DNA of 64,000 nt from Haloterrigena sp. H1. GTDB taxonomy: Archaea > Halobacteriota > Halobacteria > Halobacteriales > Natrialbaceae. A model generated the notes under the pieces. The model was given only the letters and a program-made list of their open reading frames with translations. It had not been told where the DNA came from and did no database searches. Shown here piece after piece: positions 8,263 through 16,841 of this stretch. A program made the position numbers and the translations under genes. Location: positions 372,001 through 436,000 of the forward strand of contig NZ_SMZK01000002.1 in the NCBI RefSeq assembly GCF_005938085.1. The letters are read 5' to 3'. The stretch's first letter is position 1, and every line of letters starts with the position of its first letter.

Positions 8263-9345
8263 TCACTCCGTTTCTACGGGGACATCAACGAGGCTTCCCC
8301 ACTCACTCCAGGAGCCGTCGTAGTTCATCACGTCGGGGTACCCTAGTAGTTCCGAGAGGACGAACCACCCGAGTGCCGAGCGTGCTCCCACCCCACAGTA
8401 CACGATGATCTTCCGGTTGCTGGTGACGTCGGCGGCGGCCAGGACGTCCTCGACGGCGCTCCGGGGAGCGAACTGGTGGCCGTCGAACAGTCGATCAAGC
8501 GGAATGTTGGTGGCCCCGGGGATATGTCCCTGGATAGGCGTCGACGCCGCCAGATCGCTTCCGTCGTCGAGCTCACCGTGGTATTCGGACGCCTTTCGGA
8601 CATCGAGCAGCATAGTATCCTGGGTGATTGCACGGACCACGTCGTCGCGATACGCACGCACGTGATCGAACGTTCCGCTGGTGGTGTAGTCAACCGAGGG
8701 AAACGAACCCGGAACATCGGTCGTGGGGTAGCCTTTCGCGGTCCAGTGCTCGAGGCCGCCGTCGAGCAGTCGTTGGTCTCGATGTCCGTAGTAGGCGAGC
8801 AGCCAGTATACGTACGCGGCGTGATGCCCTTCCCCATCATCGTAGAGAAGCAGACTCGTGTCTTCAGTCACGCCGTGACCGCCGAGTAGTTCCTCGAGTT
8901 CCGGCCGGTCGGGAAGCCGCTGACGATTAGGGTCAGGCAGGTCCGACTCCAGGTCTAAAACGATCGATCCTGGGATGAACGCACCGCCGGAGTCATCGGC
9001 CTCGATGTAGACGAGTCGTGCGGACGGATCGTCCTGCTGGAACGATGAGAGCCGCTCGCGGACCCACTCCGGATTGACGAGTGCATCGCGCGAGTACGTC
9101 GAGCACCCCGAGTCATTAACGAGGGTGTAGCAGGTCTGTCTGGCATCGTAACGTGCTGGGTGAGACTCGATGAGTCCGGCGTCTTCCAGTTGTCTAATGG
9201 CGTAGTGCAGTGTCCGCGACGAGAGCCGAGTCTCCTCGACAAGCCGCTTCTGTGACAGGCGTCCGTTGTACTCGAGGACCTTGTAGACGAGGTTCGCACT
9301 CGGCGGGAGGTCCGCTAACGCCTCCTCGATCCATTCTTCGGCCAT
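8263..9345 (-). CDS. Winged-helix DNA-binding domain fused to tandem rhodanese domains
   Basis: The protein has 360 residues. Residues 1-80 form a winged helix (NLVYKVLEYNGRLSQKRLVEETRLSSRTLHYAIRQLEDAGLI) like haloarchaeal MarR/TrmB-type regulators. Residues about 88-210 form a first rhodanese-like domain without an active-site Cys, and residues 225-360 a second domain with CGVGARS (C317). That two-domain layout with one active Cys is that of thiosulfate or mercaptopyruvate sulfurtransferases. The gene is the first of the sulfide module and is read toward SQR. The natural inference is a transcription factor that senses sulfane sulfur by persulfidation of C317. An enzyme with an accessory nucleic-acid-binding domain is the alternative. 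Confidence 0.8.
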   Translation of the reverse strand: MAEEWIEEALADLPPSANLVYKVLEYNGRLSQKRLVEETRLSSRTLHYAIRQLEDAGLIESHPARYDARQTCYTLVNDSGCSTYSRDALVNPEWVRERLSSFQQDDPSARLVYIEADDSGGAFIPGSIVLDLESDLPDPNRQRLPDRPELEELLGGHGVTEDTSLLLYDDGEGHHAAYVYWLLAYYGHRDQRLLDGGLEHWTAKGYPTTDVPGSFPSVDYTTSGTFDHVRAYRDDVVRAITQDTMLLDVRKASEYHGELDDGSDLAASTPIQGHIPGATNIPLDRLFDGHQFAPRSAVEDVLAAADVTSNRKIIVYCGVGARSALGWFVLSELLGYPDVMNYDGSWSEWGSLVDVPVETE

Positions 9346-9470
9346 GGCAGTTGTCGTCAGTAGACTACGTTCTACAATGAGTTAACAGTTAACAGACTTT
9401 CCGGCGTCGTTGCTCGATTCAGCTAGGTTGTCGTGATTGATACTACTGGATAGCAGTCAATACGAAGCCG

Positions 9471-9550
9471 GTCGCGAATTCCCGGCCGTCCCCCAGTGAC
9501 GGCCGCATACATGCGACCGGCGTCACGTCGTTCTGTCCGGCAGTATGAGC
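9471..9550 (+). repeat. Intergenic repeat, copy A (about 80 bp)
   Basis: This stretch aligns almost gap-free with 19507-19585. Shared blocks include ATTC-CGGCCG, TGACGGC-GCA, CATG-GAC-GGC, TGTCC and AGTA. The segment gtgacgg...ccggcgtcac can fold into a stem. Part of it, tcacgtcgttctgtccggc (9522-9540), recurs exactly in the opposite orientation at about 19483-19501. A MITE, a structured RNA or a conserved regulatory block are possible. Confidence 0.55.
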
Positions 9551-9613
9551 CGCCAACCTGTACTGGATCGCCTCGAGAGCGGCCGGCTTGGCAGATTCAT
9601 CGCTCGTTCCGGT

Positions 9614-10277
9614 TCAGCTCACGGTGGCCTGTCTCGTCTCGTGCAGGCTCGTCGCCTCACGGCGGTTTTTGGCCACGAGGACGACGAACAACACGAAGCC
9701 GATGCCACGAAGCGTGAGATCGAGCAGGAGTGTGTCGACCGAGATAGTGATGCCGGCGACGCCGAGCAGATCGAACACCGATGCTGAGAGCAGCCGCGGT
9801 GCCATAAGCAGCAGTGAGCTGAGTGCGAAGCCGGTCCGTTCGGCGCGATTAACACCTGTATACAGTGTTCCGATGACAGTCGCACCCAGGGCAATCACTC
9901 CGAGGAAGACACCAATCACGGGAATCACGATTTCCGGCACGGAGTACGATAATTCCGCGAGATCGCTGAAGCCGACGACACGATACTGCTCGCGGATCGG
10001 CAACTCGTCGGCGTTGGCCTTCTCACGAAGCAGTACGATTCCGGGTGCGAGAACGAATGCGAATGGGACGATCGCCTTGTTCAGCGACAGCGAGAACGCT
10101 TTCACGCCCGTCTCGAACGGATCCGACTTGGCGACGCCGCTCGCGGCATAGGCGGCGACAGCGACCGGGGGCGTGATGTCGGCAATAACGCCGAAGTAGA
10201 GGATGAACAGGTGTGCGGCGAGCAGTGGAATCCCGAACTCGACGAGCGGCGTCGCGAGCATCGAGATGAGGATGATA
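9614..10277 (-). pseudogene. TRAP transporter large permease (fused/DctM type), C-terminal remnant
   Basis: The frame reads ILISMLATPLVEFGIPLLAAH, then FGVIADITPPVAVAAYAASG, and ends LETRQATVS-like in about 220 residues with several hydrophobic segments. This matches the last third of TRAP-type (TAXI-associated) fused permeases; the TPPVA motif belongs to the second half of the large subunit. Upstream, the frame runs straight into the end of an IS1341-type element at about 10278, and the missing N-terminal two thirds are not found on the far side of the element. The gene is therefore dead. Its continuing open frame through the insertion is a shadow of tnpB. Confidence 0.75.
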
Positions 10278-10329
10278 TGACATCCTCCCCGGCGTTCACG
10301 CCGGGGTTTCCTCTCGCTGGGAGTCTCGG

Positions 10330-11610
10330 CTACGCCGAGTCCACGGAGGCAACTTGCGGGTTCGTGTGCTCCTCGTTGGGACGGAGAGAGCGTGGTGACT
10401 CCAGCCAGTCGTGGCTGTCCCACTTGAGGCACACGGGCCGTGCCATCGGCCGTGCTACGTCTTCGTGCCGTCTCAGGAACGTCTCGCTTGCGCCGAGGTC
10501 CGCGTGGCCTTCGAAGCCGCAACGACAGGTGAGCGTGTCTTGATGCCGCGTTGTGTCCTTGGTTGAGCCGCAGTTTGGACACGTCTGCGAGGTCCACGCT
10601 TCCGTGCGGACTTCGACGGTTATGCCCAACTCCTCGGCGGTATCGGCGATTCGTCCGACGAATCGCCGGAACGCCCAGAAGTTGTGCAACTTGGCGTTCG
10701 TCCGAACAGACCAGTACGTCTCGAGTACGTCGGTGAGATCGCCGATATACACCGTTGAGACGCCTTGGTCGTACAGACGTTCGATCAGATCCCGGCAGAG
10801 CGCGTCCTGTGCATGGTCGCGCCGTCGGGTCCGTCGTCGGTACAGCGAGTCGATTTGAGTCGAACGGTACCGCCCTTCGCGGAGTTTTGACTGGAGCTCG
10901 GCAATTCGTTGCGTGGTGTCGCGGAACCGTTCGAACAGGTCGCGCCCTTCGTACAGGTACTGCTCGCCGGTTGAAACCGTACAGGCGACGATATTGTTCG
11001 CGCCGATGTCCAGAGCGGCGGTTTCGTCCGCCAGTGGTTGTGCCAGTCGAGAATTGTCGATTGTGACTGGCTGAAAGGCTCTGAACGTCTCGCTCACATC
11101 GTCGTAATACAGTTCCAATCGGCCCTGTTTGTCGTACTCTTTCCAGTTGGGTTTGCCCCGAACTTCGAGCCCGAGACGCTCGCCGTATCCAAGACCGTAC
11201 TCCTCTTTCAGGTCTTGGCCGACAAGAATATCGAGCCGAGAGTGTTGGCCCCATTCGACCGAGTACGACGTGTTTCGGATGTACGTCCGCAGTTCGCGAC
11301 CCTTGTCTTGGTTGCCCCAGAAGCCGGGCTTGCCGTTGGCTTCTCCCTTCTCTCGGAGTGCGAAGAACGAGCGCCACGCTTCGCGGTTCTTGCGTTCGAT
11401 CTGCTGAACGGTTGACGCGCCGAGCGTACCGCCGTACCGTCCGCGGTACTCGTCGATCTCCCAAACGTCGCCGTCCGGGTCTTCGAAGTTGGTTCGGCGC
11501 TGATAATTGATCTCGTTCCAGAGAGCGGCTGAAGCGTCCAAGTGCCGTCGAAGCAACTCCTCGTCCGCGTCGGATTGGGGAACTACTTCGAACTCGTTGG
11601 TGCGCTTCAT
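10330..11610 (-). CDS. tnpB: TnpB (RNA-guided nuclease family), unusual RuvC-II motif
   Basis: The 426-aa protein has a RuvC-I motif ALDIGANN (D201), a zinc ribbon CPNC...CRC (C344, C347, C362, C364) and a RuvC-III motif [11 protein letters not shown] (D371). At the RuvC-II site, where TnpB proteins carry a catalytic Glu before Asp-Leu, this protein reads TVYIGDLTD, with Gly at 290. From memory, this GDLTD variant is common in one haloarchaeal subgroup; it may be nuclease-poor, or the adjacent D291 may substitute. The start [11 protein letters not shown] is typical for the subgroup. The reading frame is intact, so the element could be recent. Confidence 0.9.
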   Translation of the reverse strand: MKRTNEFEVVPQSDADEELLRRHLDASAALWNEINYQRRTNFEDPDGDVWEIDEYRGRYGGTLGASTVQQIERKNREAWRSFFALREKGEANGKPGFWGNQDKGRELRTYIRNTSYSVEWGQHSRLDILVGQDLKEEYGLGYGERLGLEVRGKPNWKEYDKQGRLELYYDDVSETFRAFQPVTIDNSRLAQPLADETAALDIGANNIVACTVSTGEQYLYEGRDLFERFRDTTQRIAELQSKLREGRYRSTQIDSLYRRRTRRRDHAQDALCRDLIERLYDQGVSTVYIGDLTDVLETYWSVRTNAKLHNFWAFRRFVGRIADTAEELGITVEVRTEAWTSQTCPNCGSTKDTTRHQDTLTCRCGFEGHADLGASETFLRRHEDVARPMARPVCLKWDSHDWLESPRSLRPNEEHTNPQVASVDSA

Positions 11611-11666
11611 CGCTACTTCTGTGCACGAGCATAACTAACATAAATATACGGGTTCTCGTAGATACT

Positions 11667-11807
11667 GTGTCGAACCACGTTAACATCGAAGTCCCCGACG
11701 ACGAACAGTATGAGCGCATCAAACGCGTGAAAAACGAACACGGTCTGACGTGGCGCGGGATGTTGATCCACGCCGCCGACGACTTGGAGACTCCGGCCGG
11801 GGAGTAA
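11667..11807 (+). CDS. 46-aa ORF divergent from tnpB
   Basis: From GTG 11667 the frame encodes VSNHVNIEVPDDEQYERIKR, continues VKNEHGLTWRGMLIHAADDL and ends ETPAGE. It lies 56 bases from the tnpB start on the opposite strand, inside the element. I recall similar short proteins next to haloarchaeal TnpB genes, often with the motif YERIKRVK and WRGML. The N-terminal beta strand followed by helices resembles small ribbon-helix-helix proteins, so it may be a DNA-binding repressor of the element. That function is inference. Confidence 0.6.
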   Translation: MSNHVNIEVPDDEQYERIKRVKNEHGLTWRGMLIHAADDLETPAGE

Positions 11808-12076
11808 CCGGTGGTTCGCGTCGTCGAGTGACGCGATTCACGACCGCCGTAAACGGCTGGACTCTCTCGCTGTTTTAGGTAGTCCCTCACGACGAGCGTT
11901 GACGCTACAGATCTGTTACTGACGGTTATCCAGTCGTACCGCCCCGATATCGTCCTTGGTTGGGTACGAATCGACGGCCAGCGTTAGCGCGATCCGTGTT
12001 GCCGTTCCGTCGGACGTCCCCCTCTATCTGCCGCCGACGGAGTCGCTCCGGACCGCCGTAGACAAGGATGCGACGC

Positions 12077-12319
12077 TGCGGTGTCCAACTCGGCGCTGAT
12101 GATGTCATCGACGAGTCGACAGTACGCTGTGGCGTCCGCCCGGGCACTTGAGTACTCGTCGTGGTGTGATCCGAGTCTGTTGATGACAGTCTCGACGCCT
12201 GCGTCCTCTGTCTGCTGGGCGTAGTCGATCGCTTCGGCTGCCGTCTCGCCGGCGACGAAGCGGTTCGCGACGGGTGGGAGCATGTCAACGTCAACGACTA
12301 TCTCGGTGATAGTTAGCAT
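12077..12319 (-). pseudogene. Proline dehydrogenase N-terminal fragment
   Basis: The frame gives MLPPVANRFVAGETAAEAID and then VETVINRLGSHHDEYSSARA, followed by RLVDDIISAELDTA. This matches the start of archaeal/actinobacterial monofunctional proline dehydrogenases (PPVANRFVAGE...G.NLLGEH..). The family-like start is probably Met at 12283, with a second Met at 12319. After about 70 family-like residues the similarity ends in unrelated sequence and stops, so roughly three quarters of the enzyme are missing. It lies beside the IS1341-type element and the TRAP remnant. Confidence 0.6.
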
Positions 12320-12829
12320 CCTATTTCCCGGTCTCAGAGTCGAACTCGCCTCCGCGTGGCCGCCGCCTTGCACGCCGCTCTAACTCGTCGTCCGCCCTCG
12401 AAACCCAACCAGCCCCTGTGCCGACCTAGACAATCAGCGCCTGCACGGTGGTGTTCTCACGGAGGCGAGACCAGTTACCCCGTGGGATACGACGGTCTGC
12501 TGTTTCCCCCAACCGAAGTGAGACTGCGGCGGACTGCCGGTGGACATCGCACGGATTGGCTGATTCTGAGCGCTGTTACCGGCCACAAAGACACCACTAT
12601 CCAACAGAGCGAAAGATATTATTGTGTAATATTGTGAACTATCAGAAAGACTGATATGGGTTCGGTCGAACTACTGACTCGAGCGTGAAACTGGGGACAT
12701 AGAAATCACGCTCAGTCAGAGGCACATCCTAGACACACGGACGGCGTCGTATTCGACCCCCCACGGGTCCGTCTGAAACTAACACCACCACCCGGGGGGT
12801 CACAGTTGATCATCCGTCGGCCCTATGAC
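12320..12829. other. Gene-free stretch between pseudogenes
   Basis: I see no credible gene here. A 93-codon plus-strand frame (12356-12637) has an un-haloarchaeal composition and no recognisable motif. The A/T-rich segment near 12610-12660 could hold a promoter. The stretch separates a proline dehydrogenase fragment from an IS1595-type fragment and is probably decayed mobile-element or chromosomal debris. Confidence 0.5.
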
Positions 12830-12839
12830 CCATATCAAT

Positions 12840-13020
12840 AGCAGGTTGTCACATATCCGTGCTGGACTGGATGCCGACGTAGACAGCCAAAACCACGTTT
12901 TGAGTCCGACCAAGGACTGTTCGAAGACAGTGCTCCTCTGGTCATTGACTGTACGGTCGCAATTCTTACAGCGGTAGCTGGAGCACTCGATAGCTGCCAG
13001 ACGGAATGACAGATTCGACA
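12840..13020 (-). pseudogene. IS1595-type transposase fragment
   Basis: The minus strand encodes YRCKNCDRTVNDQRSTVFEQ followed by SLVGLKTWFWL, which matches the zinc-ribbon and following region of haloarchaeal IS1595 transposases (YRCKDCDRTFND.TGT.FEHS...W). After the Trp the similarity jumps frame to VLAVYVGIQSSTDM, equivalent to AVYVYTRFNTSIRQ, and then stops. Upstream and downstream thirds are missing. It is a short, frameshifted relic. Confidence 0.6.
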
Positions 13021-13069
13021 CAGCAGTGCTAGCAATAGACGCTGCCGAGCTAGCGAACCACGAGCGCTT

Positions 13070-13588
13070 TTAATACGGCGGTGGCGAAGTCGAGTTGGGT
13101 GGACACTCCCAGACGGCTTCTGCACGAATCGTATTAGACTGCAGTTTGTAGACCGTCTCGTTCTTGCGGAGTGTCTCCGAAACCCATGCAGGAATATCGT
13201 CACGGTCGTCGAACGGTCCACCAAAGTTGAGAAGTCGACTCTGCACGAACTCTTGTTGAGGGTCTGTGAGGTTGCTGAAATTTGCCTCTGCCTGCGATTG
13301 ATTGGTTTTCGCATAACTGTACAGGAACTCGCGCCCGTCCCAACCGCACTCGTCCCGATCGGAATCGATCACGGGACTCGGCGTTGGCTGCGTCTCCGTT
13401 TTTGATGTCTCGTTCTGAGCCGTCCCATCAGAGGTTGTCTCGCTCGAATTTGTCTTATTAGGAACGGTTTCATTCGGATTCGTCACGTTGGGGGTTGCCT
13501 CGTCTGTTGGCGTGGTGAACACGCACCCGGAGAGCAAAACGGTGACAATGAGGGTGAACATCACAACCGTTCGTTGATATGATGTCAT
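13070..13588 (-). CDS. Haloarchaeal lipoprotein of unknown function
   Basis: The 172-aa protein has an N-terminal hydrophobic segment ending in a lipobox, LLSGC (Cys about residue 22), consistent with Sec export and lipid anchoring. It is followed by a linker of about 50 residues that is very rich in Thr, Asn, Pro and Glu, with several NxT/NxS sequons that may be N-glycosylated. The C-terminal domain (residues about 75-172) contains two cysteines (DECGWDG and WECPPN) that could pair. I do not recognise the domain. Codon use is somewhat richer in A/T than neighbours. It appears to be a single-gene transcript with T/A-rich sequence upstream of 13588. Confidence 0.7.
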   Translation of the reverse strand: MTSYQRTVVMFTLIVTVLLSGCVFTTPTDEATPNVTNPNETVPNKTNSSETTSDGTAQNETSKTETQPTPSPVIDSDRDECGWDGREFLYSYAKTNQSQAEANFSNLTDPQQEFVQSRLLNFGGPFDDRDDIPAWVSETLRKNETVYKLQSNTIRAEAVWECPPNSTSPPPY

Positions 13589-13837
13589 CGTCAGACTCTA
13601 CTGCTCAATCAAGATAATAAATTCACACGTCTGCTGCAGAGTTACCCATCGCCACGTCACAGGAAGCTGCGAACGGACACAGCAGAACAGTAGGTAGTCA
13701 CAGGTTCAGCAGAGCCGATTCCGAGCAACTGAGAATCGAGACGGATTTCATAGCCTTTCCGCCAGAACCCTCTCCCGTCGCGTTACCCCGCGCGACAGAG
13801 ACCGATCCAATCAGCCTCAACCGAACTTTGTCTCAGT

Positions 13838-13874
13838 CCGCCCGGCGGCCACCACCCTGCGCCCATCCGGGCGG
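13838..13874 (+). terminator. GC-rich inverted repeat followed by T run
   Basis: Arms ccgcccgg (13838-13845) and ccgggcgg (13867-13874) are followed by ctttt. It lies in the gap between the lipoprotein and the ABC transporter operon. It could be a transcription-termination structure, though no plus-strand gene is seen before it. Confidence 0.3.
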
Positions 13875-13881
13875 CTTTTGA

Positions 13882-14073
13882 GGTCTACTCAAGGACATTG
13901 AAAAACAGCTACTCGACCTCAAGTGCGCCGACGGCTTCACACGGCTCAACGTCGTGCTCAAGAGGGCGACCGGCAGCCCGCTGCGAGCGATAGACGACTC
14001 CGAGAGACTGTTGGCCCTGAATTTCGATGTCGTAACCCCGTCTGCCGGTTATCTGGCAGCGTCGTCGGTGTAG
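13882..14073 (+). pseudogene. Orphan coding fragment without start codon (unidentified)
   Basis: The plus-strand frame opens after a stop at 13879 and reads LLKDIEKQLLDLKCADGFTR, continues LNVVLKRATGSPLRAIDDSE and ends LAASSV. No ATG, GTG or TTG is placed to start it, and the composition looks like real protein. It is probably the tail of a lost gene. It is convergent with and nearly touches the ABC ATPase stop at 14077. I cannot name the family. The remainder of the 13589-14076 gap shows nothing else. Confidence 0.3.
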
Positions 14074-14076
14074 GAA

Positions 14077-15120
14077 TTACTTGATCAGATGGATCGCATC
14101 TGGTGGAATCGTTACCCGAACGCTGGAACCGGCTTCAAGCGGTAATTGGTCGAAACTCGATGGACGAATCGTCGTCGTGAGCGTGATCGGTGCGTCGTCG
14201 AGAGCGACTTCCACTCGGTACTCATCACCCTCGTTTAACCACTGATCGATCGTTCCCGAAGCCGTGTTCTCACAGTGGAGGTCATCACTCCCGCTCGGTG
14301 CGTGCATTTGTACACGTGATGGGTGGATGCAGAGCGTAACACCTGTTCCAGCTGCGGCCGCTGCTGTCGCCTGAAGACGAACATTGCTAACTCGAAGGAG
14401 AGTGGTATCTTCGCGCTGTTCAACGACGGTTGCCTCGAACAGATTCTCGTTGCCGGTAAATCTCGCAACGAATCGCGTTGTGGGACGGTTGATAACGGCC
14501 ATTGGTGATCCAACCTGCTCGATTGCACCGTCGCGAAAGATAGCCGTTCGGTCACCGAGCGCCGTCGCCGTTCGCTGATCATGAGTGACGTAGATCACTG
14601 GAATCTCGAGCGATGTAAACAGCGTATGGAGTTCCCTGCGAAGTCGACGCCGAATCGGCGCATCGAGGCTTGCTAACGGCTCGTCCAGTAGCAGGAGATC
14701 AGGGTCTGCCGCTAACGTGCGTGCAAGCGCAACGCGTTGCTGTTCGCCACCTGACAGTGTCGGCGGTCGACGGTCCAGCACATCCGCGATCTCGAGTAGC
14801 GACGCGAACTCTGCGATTCGCTCCCGGTCAGTCGCGGCATAGCCGATGTTCTCCCGGGCAGTCATGTGCGGGAACAGGGCACCGTCTTGAAACACGAGAC
14901 CTGTTCGCCGTTCTTGGAGGGGGCGTCCATCGAGATGTTCGCCGTTCAGCGAGATCGCACCCCCATCCGGATCGAGGATGCCTGCGATCAGCGACAGCAG
15001 TGTTGTCTTGCCACTGCCCGACGGGCCGAGAATCGAGAGGACTTCGTCGTCGACGGTGAGATCGACAGGGCCGAAGTCGAAGGTGTCGTACGTCTTGGTG
15101 AGGGAGGTCACGTCGAGCAT
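14077..15120 (-). CDS. wtpC: Tungstate/molybdate ABC transporter, ATP-binding protein
   Basis: The 347-aa cytoplasmic ATPase powers oxyanion import. Walker A is GPSGSGKT (about residues 33-40), the signature is LSGGEQQRVALARTL, Walker B is LLLLDEP with the switch His in YVTHDQ. Residues after about 240 form a TOBE-like oxyanion-binding regulatory domain (LFEATVVEQRE, CIHPSRVQM), as in ModC/WtpC. It is third in an operon after binding protein and permease, 3 bases behind the permease gene. The pairing with a WtpA-type binding protein and a Tfx regulator favours tungstate/molybdate over other anions. Confidence 0.85.
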   Translation of the reverse strand: MLDVTSLTKTYDTFDFGPVDLTVDDEVLSILGPSGSGKTTLLSLIAGILDPDGGAISLNGEHLDGRPLQERRTGLVFQDGALFPHMTARENIGYAATDRERIAEFASLLEIADVLDRRPPTLSGGEQQRVALARTLAADPDLLLLDEPLASLDAPIRRRLRRELHTLFTSLEIPVIYVTHDQRTATALGDRTAIFRDGAIEQVGSPMAVINRPTTRFVARFTGNENLFEATVVEQREDTTLLRVSNVRLQATAAAAAGTGVTLCIHPSRVQMHAPSGSDDLHCENTASGTIDQWLNEGDEYRVEVALDDAPITLTTTIRPSSFDQLPLEAGSSVRVTIPPDAIHLIK

Positions 15121-15123
15121 CGA

Positions 15124-15933
15124 TTACTCCAGTGGGTTTGTCCCGAGCACGTTCAGCACGACGAGCGTTGCGACGGCGATTCCGACCAGAATAACAGCCA
15201 CGGGGAAGGCGTTTTCCAATCCGAGCGTTGTAAACGAGACCCAGATCTGCACGGGCATCGTCCGTGGGTAGTACGCGAGCATGATTGTCGCCCCGAACTC
15301 ACCGATCGCACGAGCGAACGCGAGTGTGATGCCGGCGAGGATTCCCGGCCAAGCGAGCGGCAGCGTGACCCGGCGAAACGTCGTCAGCCGACTCTTTCCG
15401 AGTGACTGTGAGGCATACTCGAGACTCCGGTCGACGCTCTCGAACGCCGCTTTCGCCGTGATGACGACGAACGGCGAGGCGACGAACGTCTGTGCCAGCA
15501 CGATTCCGGCGACTGATCGGGTGAGTTGGAGTCCGTTTGCTGCTGCCAGTCCCCCGATGAACGTGTTCGGGCCGACGACCGTGAGCAACACCATTCCGCT
15601 GACGATCGGCGGAAGCACGAGCGGCAGTACGACGACGGCGGTCACGATCGTTTTCACTCGTCCGTCAACGCGGGCAAGCCAGTAGGCGAGTGGGAGTCCG
15701 AACAGCGTCGCGATGGCTGCACTCGTGACCGACGCCGTCAGTGATGTGGTCGCGGCTGAGACGACAGCAGGTCTAGTCAGTCGCTGGATGACGACCCCTG
15801 GAGGCTGACTGAGAACGAGCGCGAGGAGCGGAACGAGGTAGTAACAGAGCAGCACCGCTCCGAGGAGGAACGCGACTGTCAGCCAGTCGAACCGCCCGAC
15901 GGCGGCACTAGTTCGTGACTTTGTCGGGAGCAT
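15124..15933 (-). CDS. wtpB: Tungstate/molybdate ABC transporter, permease
   Basis: The 269-aa membrane protein has about six hydrophobic helices and the cytoplasmic coupling motif EYASQSLGKSRLTTFRRVTL ... PGILAG (EAA loop), the contact site for the ATPase. Length and sequence fit ModB/WtpB. Its start overlaps the end of the binding-protein gene by 26 bases, so translation is likely coupled. Confidence 0.88.
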   Translation of the reverse strand: MLPTKSRTSAAVGRFDWLTVAFLLGAVLLCYYLVPLLALVLSQPPGVVIQRLTRPAVVSAATTSLTASVTSAAIATLFGLPLAYWLARVDGRVKTIVTAVVVLPLVLPPIVSGMVLLTVVGPNTFIGGLAAANGLQLTRSVAGIVLAQTFVASPFVVITAKAAFESVDRSLEYASQSLGKSRLTTFRRVTLPLAWPGILAGITLAFARAIGEFGATIMLAYYPRTMPVQIWVSFTTLGLENAFPVAVILVGIAVATLVVLNVLGTNPLE

Positions 15934-16828
15934 TGCCTGTGAACCGTGGATAATCGTCCGGAACGACGAACCCGAACTCGTTCAGATACTCGCCCGTTAT
16001 GTGTTCCATGAATACATCAACAGCGGCTGGAGATTGGTTCCGAATCGTTGCGCCATAACTGATGAGCCCACCGCTGACGACCTTTCCACTCGGGAGTTCG
16101 TAGGTCGCTGATTCGTAGGTGTCTGTATAGCTTGGCTCACTGAGATCGATTTCCGCCGGGAGGTCGATGTAGTCGTATTCGCGCTCGACAGCCATGTTTC
16201 GATACGCAATGGCAGCGTCGATCGACCCCGTTTCGAACTGGCTAATGAGCTGCGTTTCGGGATAGATCTGTTCTGTCCGTGGAATCGCGTCTCGGAGATT
16301 CGTGTCCGTCCCGTAGTGTGCAGTCGCGAGCTCGAGCATGAACAGCGCTCGATACCCGAGCGGGTCGAGATCCGGGTCGGTTCTCCCGATCGTAATGTCT
16401 CCGTTCAAGAGCGGTTGATACCAGTTCTCGGTTCCTGCGTCGGCGAGCTGTTGGCCACCGTCCGTATCGGGGTTGTACGCGATGACGATCGAATTGGTCG
16501 CAAATTCGGCAAACCAGTCCGGCTGAAGTGGTGAGTCGAAGAGGGCGATATCCGCAACCGAGACGATATCGGGATCTTTCTGTCCCGCTGCGGTGAGCCG
16601 AGCAACCTCGGCGGAGCCGTGTGCTTCTATCTGAACCGTTGCATCTACGCTCGGTCGCAATCCGTTTTCGAGTGCATTGTTCAAGCTTCCCGCAGCGAGC
16701 ATGGAGACGGTCACTGACTGTCCGTCGGTCCCTTGGAGCGTGCCGGAACAACCAGCGACTCCCGAGAGTGCGACAGCGGTCGCCGAGAGAACTGAGCGTC
16801 GGCGAATCCGCTTTCCGTCACCGGCCAT
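15908..16828 (-). CDS. wtpA: Tungstate/molybdate-binding lipoprotein
   Basis: The 306-aa protein begins with a Tat-type signal (GKRIRRRSVLSATAVALSGV) ending in a lipobox AGC, so it is folded before export and lipid-anchored on the outer face. The mature part resembles WtpA: it starts VTVSMLAAGSLNNAL and contains IGRTDPDLDPLGYRALFMLE, the anion-pocket region where family members read GR(T/S)DP..DP.GYR. ModA/WtpA proteins of this group bind tungstate and molybdate as oxyanions. It is the first gene of the operon and is divergent from the Tfx-type regulator with a 59-base shared promoter region. Confidence 0.88.
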   Translation of the reverse strand: MAGDGKRIRRRSVLSATAVALSGVAGCSGTLQGTDGQSVTVSMLAAGSLNNALENGLRPSVDATVQIEAHGSAEVARLTAAGQKDPDIVSVADIALFDSPLQPDWFAEFATNSIVIAYNPDTDGGQQLADAGTENWYQPLLNGDITIGRTDPDLDPLGYRALFMLELATAHYGTDTNLRDAIPRTEQIYPETQLISQFETGSIDAAIAYRNMAVEREYDYIDLPAEIDLSEPSYTDTYESATYELPSGKVVSGGLISYGATIRNQSPAAVDVFMEHITGEYLNEFGFVVPDDYPRFTGNAPDKVTN

Positions 16829-16841
16829 ATCACAACAATTA

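Larger units (their letters stand above)
10278..11885 (-). mobile_element. IS200/IS605-superfamily element (IS1341 type, tnpB only)
   Basis: The element contains tnpB and no tnpA. Its right end carries the hairpin ccccggcgttcacgccgggg (10287-10306) preceded by tgacatcctcc, the same end signature as the non-autonomous element at 33115. The other end is less certain; a small inverted sequence gccgtaaacggc lies near 11850 and the boundary is placed roughly at 11885. It interrupts a TRAP permease gene on one side and abuts unrelated debris on the other, so insertion was accompanied or followed by deletion. Any guide RNA would be expected to overlap the right end just 3' of tnpB. Confidence 0.7.

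Noticed and set aside
11926..12076. Protein-like piece TRIALTLAVDSYPTKDDIGA followed by VRLDNRQ and a stop (minus strand)
   Set aside because: It looks like a fragment of a real protein, possibly a phosphoribosyltransferase, but there is no start and I could not match the family with confidence.
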